DNA from: Polydactylus sextarius
Taxonomy: Eukaryota > Chordata > Actinopteri > Polynemidae
Direction of reading: 5' to 3'
DNA length: 64,000 nt
Assembly: GCA_016801845.1 (NCBI GenBank)
Contig: CM028914.1
Location: 20,597,272 to 20,661,271, forward strand
How positions within the stretch are numbered: the stretch's first letter is position 1; the number at the start of each line of letters is the position of its first letter. Below are positions 49,301-61,300 of this stretch, one piece after another. The notes beneath the pieces were generated by a model. That model searched no databases. It was not told where the DNA came from and saw nothing but the letters and a program-made list of their open reading frames with translations. Both the position numbers and the translations under genes were made by a program.

Positions 49301-52300
49301 GTATCCCACTTGGTAGCCTCGGATGGCCCCGTTCTGAAGATGTTTCTTGGGCGCCTGAGAAAGAAATGGCAAAGATTATTTGCAACTTACTGACAAGAGG
49401 ATACCTGGAAATAATTCAAATATTCAAAAATGAAAAATTCAAATATTGTAGCTACATGCACAAACACACCCACCCACACACACACTCTACTGTACTCTTA
49501 ACACCTTTGTTTATTCAGGAAGAGCTACATGCTGTTTGCCTGCAATATCCTGCTTTACATTCATAAAGACAAACATGGTCACACCTGGGAGCTGACCAGG
49601 ACGACTGCAGTCTTCTGCAGTTTGAGCAGCTGCTCTGCAGCAGCAGGTTAAATGTTTAGTTCGGGCTAATTGATGTCGGGGTTAGAACAGCACTGATTTA
49701 CTCTGCAGGTTTAAAATAGCAACTTTTAGCCGCAAACCGTCAACTCTGACCGTACTTATCTGGACAAAGCTGCACCATCACTTCATGGAAACATACACAC
49801 ACTTTAAACCCTCTACGTCGGATTGTCTTACCCTCCAAGTGACTCTGATGCTCTGAGAGGAGAGGGCCTCCAGCTGCACCTCCTGAGGTGGTCCATCAGG
49901 AGCTGAGATCACATCACAAACATGAGCATCTTGGAAAACTATATATACAAATGGCTGACACATCAGATCTGGCTGTTTTAACAAATGATGGTTTTATGTA
50001 TTAGTGGCTACTGAAGGTGAGGACAAGTGTTCTGTGGGGGGGTGACAGAGGGAGGGAGATGGAGGCATGGAGGGGGGGAGTCCAGCTTCAGTCTATTGAC
50101 CGTAGTGTGACATTTACTACTGAGGCCGCTAATTGAAAAGTTCTGCTTTTAGTGTGGGGTCAGCATGTGTTCAATAATGCAACAGAGCCAATGGGGCTGA
50201 TGTCACCAGGCTGTTAATGAATTGACTCAGTTGGCTTTTACCTCTTTTTGCCTCCTGTCTTTCACTCACTACCTACACTCACATCTCACTATTTTGTTCT
50301 TCTGATTTGTAATCAAACAACATTAAATATTCTTTCGTTGCTGTAAATGTAAATTCTCTGTGCACTTATTATATATAAAAATATGAGGCTGTGTGCAAAC
50401 AGAAAAACATTCTCACCTGCTTCATCAGTGGTGATGGTGAGCTCATTGCTTGCCTCACTCTTTCCGATCAGGTTCTTTGCAAACATGCGGATGTTGTAGG
50501 TGGAGGAGGGGTGCAGGTCGATGATGGTGGCCTGGTTCAACTGAGGTGAGACATCTTTGGTCTTTTGAGCGGTATCCCAGGAGGCTGTGGGAGTGGAGAG
50601 GCTGAGGTTTATTGGGGTTGCTGAAGTCAGGGGAGAGGTCGAATCCAGTTAAGTGCATTGAGACATGTTGTGTTAAATTATAGCAATGAGACAAAGAGAA
50701 TGCAGGGATTATTCATCAGCAGAAACACATAATTTTCTGTAATCTGACAGATTTCAACCTACGCTATGTGAGATAATGAGACTGTGGACTTAACATCTAA
50801 TAATGATAGGAACATATTTTCCTGTACCTGATTTGTTCTTGCTCTCAATATCGAAGCCTGTGATTGGACTGTTGCCATCAAAACCCATAGTCCAACGTAA
50901 AGCGATGGTCCTGTCCTTTACTTCTCTGATTTCCACTTCTGGGGGGTCTGGGGGTTCTTCAAAGCACAAAGTAGACAAGTTGTTTCTCTCACACTGACAT
51001 TAAGACTTGAACAGTTCTGTTTAGGTTAAATATGGGTGCAGTTATACCTTGAACTGTGAGCTGTATGATTCCTCTGTCTTCACCGAAGGAGTTGATGGCG
51101 TGACAGGAGAAGAAGCCGGAGTCCTCCCTCACCGTGGGCATGATCTGATGGAGGCACAGGGAGAGGAGAAGAGGATGACATTAAACTGATAAAATTATAT
51201 AAAGGTGGATGTCCTTTGATCCGTTGCCTAAGAATAATGGTCTTGCAAGAAAACAAACATATAACATATATAACAATATCAGAGATCAAATCTACTAACC
51301 CAACTCAAATTGCATATTTGGGACTAGCACACCCTCTTACCTGCAGGGTGGAGATGACTTCATCGCCCACCTCCTTCACAGAAACCACATAGCGGCTGGT
51401 CTCGGGGTTGATGATGCGTTCCTCCTTCTCCCATCGCACCATGATGGGCTTCTCACCATGAGCTGTGCAGCTCATTTTCTTCTCCTCGCCCTGTGTGGCC
51501 AGTGTGGTGTTGGGGTAGGACGTGATCATAGCTGGGACTGTGTAAAAATAAAATACAAGACAGACACTTTTAATAGATATCTTATTAGATTAGACATTTA
51601 TATCGTTGAAATCTTTATTTCAAACTGCTGAAGCCTGCATGTATTTAGTAATATATTCAGTGACATCATAATGTCATTTGTACTACCAGCAGTACTGTCA
51701 CCAGCTTCTGGTCCCTCATGTTTTATCACAAATCCTCAGTGTCCTTTAGCAAACTCAGCAACCGCTAACAACATCTGACTCAGCCAACTACAGTTAAAAC
51801 ACATTAACTGACCTCTGTTACCAGCAGCTAACATTAGCCTGGTGCCTTTAATTCAAAAGATATTCCACAGAGAGACACACAACAACACACAGCAAACACA
51901 TCTTTCTTTTTTGGTTGTTTTCCACCTTCCAATGTTTACACTGTCTGTAGACCTGGTCTAACACATTTTGCAGATGCTGCATTTCCTGTAGATATGATCC
52001 TAACATCCATCAATTCTGCAGCAAACACATACAGTGTTGTGTCATTATTGTGTCAGTGATCAGACCCCTCATGTTTATAGGTATGGTTGAATATGTATCA
52101 ATAAAAAAAAAACTATGAGCCATAGTTAGACTTGTATTAATACATTAATACAATAAATTGATGATAAAAAGATAAAAATCCTGGTCCTGAAGCTGTTTCG
52201 TGTTAAGAGTAACTGTTTATGTGATTATATATTTAAAAATGGATAATTAATTAAAACACTGTGTTACCAAAATCTTTGTCTCAATAATTATTTGCAGCAT

Positions 52301-55300
52301 TTTCACCTGATGTCTTGATGTGTCAGTGAACCAGGTTTCCTGCTGATGGGAGGCTTCTTAACATACTAGAGTGTAAAAATGCTTTTATTTGTCACTGGTA
52401 ACATTTATTAAAAACCATTGAGACATGTTTTATAGTAACAAAGAGGAATAAAACTTGCTTTAATTAGGTGCAGACAGAATTGTGAGTGTTGTTAATGAAC
52501 TGTGACTGAATGTACAGCTTCTCTTTAATGTTGTGTTGGAGGCAGAAAGCAGCTTCGGTGTGTCTTGTATCAGAGGGTCCTAAATGGTACAGTGATGCTC
52601 TAACAACACTCTGAAGACACCACACTAAACACACACTAACTATATACATGCCTCATTACACCCACAGCAGAGTGTATAACAACCCTCTACTCCCAGATGC
52701 TCACACACGCTCAGACACACATGCGCACACACGCACAGAAGCTCATGTGCGCACACAAATTTCTCGCTCTCACTTTCTGTCTTTTGCACACGCACACACA
52801 GACACACAAAGCGTGGCTCCGGTGATGTGATGGGAAGTGTCAGGCAAGAGGTTGCAAACATTTAAGCCTCATCTCTTATTCACTCTGCAGCCATTTGGGG
52901 CTCGGCTGTGGAAAAGAACGCTGATTTATTTTGCATGACAAGTATGAATTTTTTGTGAGACACATTTGGATAAGTGAGGAAGGGGGGTGAAATAACTGCT
53001 TGGGCTTTGTGTAAACGTTATCGTTTTAGAGCACAGCTACTTTCATTTTGCCGTGTAAGTGGCTCAGTGGTGGCGCAGGGCCATGTTGTTGACACTCACA
53101 CGGGCAGTGCAGGATACTGAGCTAGGTGACAAAAAGCAAGGATGGCGCAAAGATGGAGGCAGCTCCAGCTGTCTTGTCTCTACAGTAAACACTGAAAACA
53201 TACGGGGTCATGTGGAGAAAACACATCAAGCATACTTCAAACCATGTCTTTAATTTATCACAGCTCAACAGATACTGTTTATTGATATGCTGATAAGGTT
53301 AAACATCGACTTCGTGTTGGCTGAGTTGTTGTTGGTGATTGAATTTTTTAAAAGGAAACCAGCAAGTCTGAGCTCGAACAACTGCTGATGTAAAAATGTG
53401 AACCAACTGGAATTGACCATTAATCTTAGATTTGGTGTGTGTGTGGGAGATTGGGGTAGTGGGGTGAGGGGGTGGGGGGCCTTTTGATCTCACAGCCAAT
53501 CAGAGCAGTTTTTCTCCCAGGCTTCTAGACACACCCGAAACAGCTCTTTAGTAGAGAGAACTACACACACAGAGAAAAAAAATCTACATTCATCTATTGA
53601 TTGAAACACAACAAACCATTTGATGTTTGTAGACCAAAGGAAAAAAATCCAGATATGACACATCAGTACACCTAAAGACACAAAAATCATACACAATATA
53701 TACATCCAGGTTCATACTTTGACTAGAGAAAGCAGCAACAACTGAAAACATGAAAGCAGAGAAGCTTTCTTCATGTTGTCAAGGCCAAACTGATGCATAT
53801 GAAAGATAAACTGGAGCTGCTCCGACAAAAGCAGCTAATATTGTTACACTTTCTAACCTTGTCTATCACCAGTTGAAGGGAATATTAATTCAATGCTGCA
53901 TCATAAATCATCATCACTTTTTATTTAATCAGTTACCGACGATATCTGCAAATCACTGTGCAGATTATTTCACGCGCCTCTTTGATCAAACCACTGAAGT
54001 CACTTTTTTTAATGACAGCACTCCTGCCATTAATGTGCAGCAAACAATAAAGTGAATTTATTTTTACAACATGGCATCCTGATATGAGATGATTGTCTGC
54101 GAAGACAGAGGCACGAAAGCAAAACAAACACTCAACAATGGGAGTGTCTCTGCAGCATGAGGCAGGCTCTGAGATGAGGCACACGCAATTTGTATTTGTG
54201 TGTTTGTACATGCATCAGCTTGTGTCTGTGTATATGCATGTGTGTAGAAGCCAGTGTGCGTTTGCGTGTGCAAGCAGCCCAGCTGAGCCAGCCCTGAGGC
54301 ACACTTTGCGGCCCTGTAATTGTTGTGTTGATGTATTTCTTTAATATTGAGTGGAATTATGGGAACAAGACAACGGGGTGGAGAAAGAGAGGGAGAGAGA
54401 ACAAACAAAAAGGGTAAGGAGGAGAAAGAGGGGCGAGAAGAAGTAGCATCTAAACACACACACACACACACACACACTCACAGCACGTACAGGATTTAAT
54501 CCTATGATTTGATTCACTTTGTCATTTAGAATCATCTTGGTTTATTTGATGTAAATATCTGTAACCACTGGAAGACACAGTGTTGTGCTCAAATGAAGCA
54601 GAAACAGATGAGTAAATAGAGCTCACTGCCCCTCACACACACACACACACACGCACACACAATAAGATGGGATGTGCTTATAAAGAGAAGCAGAGGACAG
54701 TGTGGCTGGTTGAGTGTTGCAGTCTCAGATGTCTATTTTTCATCCTGAGACTGTCCCCAGACATCTGCTGCTGTATCTGTAACGTGCATTAGTATAAAAC
54801 GGAAAAGAAAAGAAAGCATCAACGCTGCAGCTTTTGGAAAAGCAAAGAATAACGGAGTGCATGGTGTATGTTTCCTGCACAGCACAATGTGTCTTTTATG
54901 TGGAGGTGAGGAGAGCCCTGTTCCTCCACAGCAACCCAGAGGGCAGTGATGATACGTTTAAGCCTGCAGGGGATTGTGGGGGATAGGCTGGCTGCTGATA
55001 GGCTACTCCCGTGAGACAAAAGCCCCCCTCCCTCCTCCCGCCTTCTCCCAGGCTCCCTTTCACCTGGCCAGGTTACCATGCCAACCAGCATCGGACAGTC
55101 TCTCCTCTCCTCTCCCCACCTCGCCTCCCTCCTCCCTCTTCTCCTCCTCTCTCTCTCTCTCTCTCTCTCTCTAGTCTCTACTACTCTTAGAAAAAGGGCC
55201 ATTTCTAGTAGCCAGGAATAGAACATGGACCTGCCATTGATTTTCACAGAAGTATGATGATGATTACACAATCACAGCCTGAATGTCGCAATGCAGGGCC

Positions 55301-58300
55301 AAAAAAAAAGAGACCCAAAATGAAAATGTTTCTGATGTCTCTAACTGGTAGCAGCAGTGATGTGAAAAACAGAATTAGACAAATGGAGGAGTCAGAGGAA
55401 TAATAATAACACATAATTATAGTAGAATGGCTACTTCAGCGTGGGGCTATTCATCTGTGAGCAAAGAAAGAGCACAGCGAGGCCGTCTCTGAGGTTCATT
55501 GAGATGTGACAGGTGATGAAAAGGCATTACATCTATTTCTGCATCATTTGAGCCGGATTAATTGTTATTAGCAGGAAAAACAGTGAGTTCCATTTTAGAT
55601 GGCAGCCCCCTTTTAGAAAAATAAAATGAAGTAATCATTCAGTCAACAGAAGATCTAAATCTCTGCTTTTAGAATATCGTTTGGTTTGATGTATTGAATT
55701 GGTGATGACATTTCTGATTTCTCTAGAGGGTACTTCATTCCTGATTGATCAGCTGCTGCAGCTGTCCAACTGTCAGAGACTGTATCATTTCCTAACATTT
55801 TTATTAAATGCTGAGAATCTGTGTGCAACTTCTCTTGTGTCATACCCTCGCTTTATTAACTGGCTTCATCCGAGTCTCACTCGTGTCGCTCGTCTACATT
55901 TCACCCCTCTCTATGTGACTGGCTGCGTGGCAGGATGGTGTAAGCCATAGGGCGCCCCGGCTCAATGGGGCCACGAGGGCCAGACAAGAGAAGACAAGCT
56001 GAGATGTGTATAGCTCCCTGCCCTGGAGGCACACTGTAAGTGGGCGCTGGGGAAGAGACGGCCTGGGTAGGGGGAGGGAAGAGCGCAGTGGCAATCACAC
56101 AAAGATGACTGGTTCACTGGCTGCCTGCAATGTACTGAAATAATTCCCTTAGCTGCACAATTGGCTTGGACATGGAGCATGATAGCAAATGAATGCCTAC
56201 AGACCGGGTGGGGCAGAGTTGGGAGGGAGAAAGGGAGTGTGTGTGTGTGTGTGTGTGCGTGTGCACGCGTGTGTGTATGCGTGTGTGCAGATGAGTAAAT
56301 AAGATAAAAGAAACAAGGATCAGAGAGAGACAGAACTTCCTTATGGTTGTCTGCTGCTCAGTGACCACAAGACCATTTACCACTTGTCTTCAGTAAAGCC
56401 TCGTTGTGAGCTCTGCCCTCATCACTGTGTCTGCTGACATTATGATGTCTAATAGGCCTGATTGGTCCTAATTGGCCCTGATAAACATTGAGTGGCTGTT
56501 GACTGACTCTGATAGCATCCGCTGTGGATTGGTAATGAATTGACTGAATTGCATCTGTTTTGGAGGTAGAGATGCTTGACTGGAAACTGCATAAAAATCA
56601 TTTGTTTAAGCCGCCACCTGCAGCCGGTGTCAATACAACAGAGACTACCACAGCTCCTGTGAATCATCTTCATAGAAGAAAGATAAACACATCACAAGTG
56701 CATTTATGCTCACGTGCAGCCATGTACGACTTAATCCTGGTGCAGTGAGTACAAGCAGTTTTTACTGGCTGTTAGTGCAGTGGCGGCGTTCATACAGGAT
56801 GATGCATGGTGTATTATGACGAGACATTAGCCTATGCACAGACACTCATAACAATGAAAGTGCCAAGCTAGGACATCACAATAGCAGCAATTCATTTCCC
56901 AGGGAGTCCACCACAATAGCCTGGCAGAGTAGGATGCATCGAAACCACTGCATTATCAGCTGAGCCCATTAGTCTTTTGTAATGGCTGCACTGTGCTGCA
57001 CTATATCTGCGTATCTTTACATTATGCCTTTGCATTAATGTGTGCAGTCCTTTGTCTGCCCTCATGTGTGCTTGGGAACTTATTTGCTCACCTGTACCAT
57101 ATATATGACCTGATAGCATCAGCATGCGTTTATATTGTACATCTCAGAGGTTCTGTTTGAAGATATTGATTCTTGCTTACTGATACATCAAGCTTTGCTT
57201 GGACAGCCAATAATACACAGTGAAGATCATGCTATCCATCACGTGAGTACTTCAGCATGCGTAAGCTTGTGTGCCCCCTAATTGGCTCCTAAGCCTCTTA
57301 AGTAGCTACTACTGCTCAAGTGGTGTAGGCTGGCCTGGATAAACAACATAGAAACAGTACAGAGTGTACAGAACATCACAGTGGCCGACATTAGCGAGCC
57401 TCAGACGTTACAGAGGACTGCACAGGCTCAACACTGTACCCATTAAGCACATACAGAGGCTTTAAGGGTTAATGAGCCTGCTGCTCATGGTCTACACACA
57501 CACACAAACACAGGAGATAGGTTGAGGTGTGGCTTCCCTGGTGCCCAGGGACATTGGGGTTACTACAGAGAAAAGACACAAATCAGGACAGCACAGCTAT
57601 CACAACAACAACCTGACACTTCAGGGGCAGAGCATGCACCTGGGGGACTGCTGATACACACACACACACACACACACACACACTGGATGAATACACCTAT
57701 AGTAGGACTGTGGAGGGTTTAATGTATGCCTTTATATAGATAAGCAACTGTTCCCTTTCCATATTTCTAGTCAATTTGCAGCACTCTGCATCTGCAAAAG
57801 CACTAATAATTTGTTGTGTTTTAAAACTGCACACACCAAGTTAACATGAGATCATTGTTAATTAATCAAAAAATCTGCTGATTATTCTTTCTTACTTAAC
57901 TGATTCATTGGATGGTTTCTAAGAGTCCAAGTTGTCCAAAATACAGATATTCAGTCTTTAATGATATACAATAGAAGCAGCAGTAAACCTTCACATTTGA
58001 AAAGCTGTAACCAGTTTGGTTTCAAACTATATTATCTCCATGGAGCAGCAAAATTGGTGAAAAAAAGCAGGTTCAAGTTAATTAAGTTAATTAATTCATA
58101 TGAAACATCTAATGTCTGAAACATCTAGTTGCAAGACGTTTGGTGCAGTTTTGGGAACTCGTAGGCAATGAGATTTTTTTTTGTTTGTCATATGAACAGT
58201 GAAATCTCTGTCTCTGTGTTGAGTCTCCTGTAAGACTCTCCATGCATGTGAGTGCTCTTCTATTAACATTACTATTATGCACATACAAAGAGCTAAAGAA

Positions 58301-61300
58301 CATATTAGCTTAAAACACAGAGTGAGGATGACTCAATACACACTTTTTGTAAATAAAAGGAAAAAAATGGAACCAAGATTAGGAAGTCTTCAAGATGTGA
58401 ATACATGTTTTCAGATTTATTTAATTGTGAATCTCTCATGAATGAGTGATGTGTCTGTGGCTGTACATGTATGTTTATCTGTGATGGAACATCGTTGGCT
58501 ACAGTCAGACAGGAGGGTCACAGCCTGTGTGGCTGCTGCTGACAGACAGTGACACACTCAGCAGGAAGAGCTCTGCTCTGGTTTGATAAGAGCCACAAGG
58601 GTGAAAAGCCTCATCTAACAGTGAGAGATCAAAACAAGCACCCAGTGCACTAACACATAAACACATACACATTGAAATCACAGTCACTCAGCTCAGACTC
58701 ACAGATCTCTTTTATGCTCAGATATACATAATTTGTGACATGATTGTTTGTGCTATAGAGGAGGTATGTAGTCCTATCTAAGTTCTTGCTTTTACCATCT
58801 TTCTTATTTAGAGACTGTGGATTAAATCATGTATTAGACTTGTGGTGTATTAAGTGTCCTTTCAGCCTGAAGATGGCAGCATTCCTGTTGAAAAAATTGT
58901 TGAATCGTTGAAATATTGCTACACAGTCAATGAAACGTCTGGAAATGACCTCAGTTTAACAAACTCAACAAAGACAATTGATAAGATTCCTGCTTTCACA
59001 TATGTATAATTGTGTTTGTACATATATTAATTAAAAAAAAATAATTAAATGTTATGATCTGTAATCAGTAAAAATCCAAACAAACAAACAAACAAACAAA
59101 CAACAAAACAAAAACAAAATTAAATCCATATGAAGGGAAAAAGTAAGAGAAGGTTTTAATGACATAAAAATGTTTGCATCTATTGTAGAGAGGTAGGATG
59201 AACTACCTCATCCAAAACAGAGACACTGTGAGATACAGTTTAAGAGGAGGAGGGCTAAAGAAAATAGAAAAACCAGCACAAAGAGGAGGGAGATAAGCCA
59301 TTCCTATTTCAACCCCCTTTTCCTCCATTCCTCAGCCCTCTTTTCCACATGGCAGCTCCTGCCTACATGCAGAATTCAGGGCTTAATGGAGGGGAGCTAA
59401 GTCCTTGGCCACACAGCGGATAAATGCTGTACTTTCTCCAAGAGATGTGATGGTGATGGCTGCACGCGTTGCTTTCGTGGGATTCAGCCAGGCAGAAAGC
59501 ACAGAGCGAGCCCTGTGATGGCATCTTGCTGGTGGCCCAACTGTCACAGACAGAGCCCACTCTACTTCAACTCACTTAACCTTTGTGTTTTGCTGCTAAT
59601 GTTTTATTTTAATGTTACCAACGGCCCTGAGCATGATCACAAAACAGCAGCAGATGAGATGAAGTCTGGTGTCATCGTTTTTATAGAAAACTGATTAAAT
59701 ATAAAGGATGATATCAGCTGACTTTATCTAGAAGGTAAACAGAGTTGTCAGTCTACCGTCGTAGGTTTATTAAAACGTTGTTTTCACATGAGACTTACTT
59801 TTGACGTTGAGATACATGGACTTGCTGACGTCAGCTCCGACATCATTGCTGACTCTACACAGGTAGAAGCCGCTGTCTTCCTCCAGGACATGTTTGATGA
59901 GCAAAGAGCCGTTGACCAGCACCTCGATCCGAAAGCCTGAGTTGAGGGCGATGGGTTTGAACTGAGGGACCCCGGCACCTGTCACAAAAAACAGATGAGT
60001 GAAAAGAACCAAATTACTGAAATTCTTCTACAATATGACTTTGACACACCAATAATACTGTAAGACCAAATTAAGTTGGCATCTATCTGCTCATGGAGTC
60101 TAAATGAAATTCATAAGATCCTTATTCAGATCAAATGGACTCCAAGCAAAATGGCTGGTTTTTAAAGTAAGAGATCACAACTTCTGCTGGTGGTGTCATG
60201 AGAGTCTGGAATGAAGAAAATTGATGTCCTCTGTTGTTTTTGTAAAATACCAAAAAATCTACAGATAAAAAGCTACATTTAGCTTGTGGTGTAGCTGTTC
60301 CTGCAAACAACATTTAGAACCATTGTGAAACAGTGGAAATTAGTTACAACTTTAGAGTCACTTGTCTTGTATTATCATTAACATCTACATAATAGTTTTA
60401 CCAAAAGTCCATTTACATTATTGTCCCTATTCTGACCCAATTACACCTCCTCTGGATCTTAACATTCAGTTTAACATCCTGCTGATCACATTCAAAGCCT
60501 TCAGGATCTTCATTATTTCTAACTACAACCACACTCTCCACAGAGGTCACTCAGATCGTCAAACTAGTTGCTCTTAAATGTTCCTCAGCCACAACAAAAC
60601 AATATGTTCAGCTTTTGGTGACATTGTCAGAAATGTATGAAGGCAATTACATGTTTATAATCAAAGTCATAGTTGTAAATGGTGGTTTACCATGATTAAA
60701 CATTGTCTTTTGTCACGGTTCACTTCAACAACTGACAGACTTGATAATAAAAATGTACCTGAATGTAATTACCATAAAAAACAAAAACAAAACCAAATCC
60801 AAAAAACAACAACAACAAAACAAAACAAACAAACAAACAAATACACACACACATGCCAATCTGGCAAACAACACCATAACAAGTTATATCAGTTGTTTGT
60901 TTTAAAGAGACTTGGCTACTGAGTCAGAATAAGTTAAAACAGAATGCAGCAGAGTAAAAAGCTCTTTCTTGAAACAGTGTTGTTTTTCATGGAACCTGTT
61001 TGGACTTGAAGTGGGTGTTTTTATGCATTCAACCTCAGGGCTGTATACATTATCTTTGCTGTGTTGGCATTCCCAAATAGGCATTTACCACAGAGAAAAA
61101 AATTGCTGCAGGATAAAACATCTTAACATACAACTGAGCATGATGAGGAAGGCTTTTCCAGTTTTCCAGTAAAATGTCTCTGAAAACCTGTGAAATGTCC
61201 ACCACTTTTCTCTAAACCTGGAAGCTGATACTCATGTGTTGTGTTGAGTGTTTACCTTTGGAGTACTCCCACTGGATGGTGGGAACAGGATAGCCCTCTG

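Larger units (their letters stand above)
51538..59798 (-). other. dscam: dscam intron between Ig8 and Ig9 exons (8.3 kb)
   Basis: The largest intron in the window. No exon or gene seen. It holds microsatellites (54454-54477, 54635-54661, 56236-56288, 57656-57683), a pyrimidine tract (55020-55172) and an (AAAC)n stretch near 59078-59102. Complex, low-repeat blocks near 55440-55580 and 56400-56560 look like candidate regulatory elements. Confidence 0.6.

Noticed and set aside
54064..54477. 137-codon open frame on - starting with a Cys-Val run
   Set aside because: The start is the (AC)n microsatellite; the remainder lies in a dscam intron and shows no conserved features.
54819..55271. 150-codon open frame on - with an Arg-Glu run
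   Set aside because: The charged run is the (CT)n tract read on the other strand; no splice sites fit dscam, and the frame is not a known domain.
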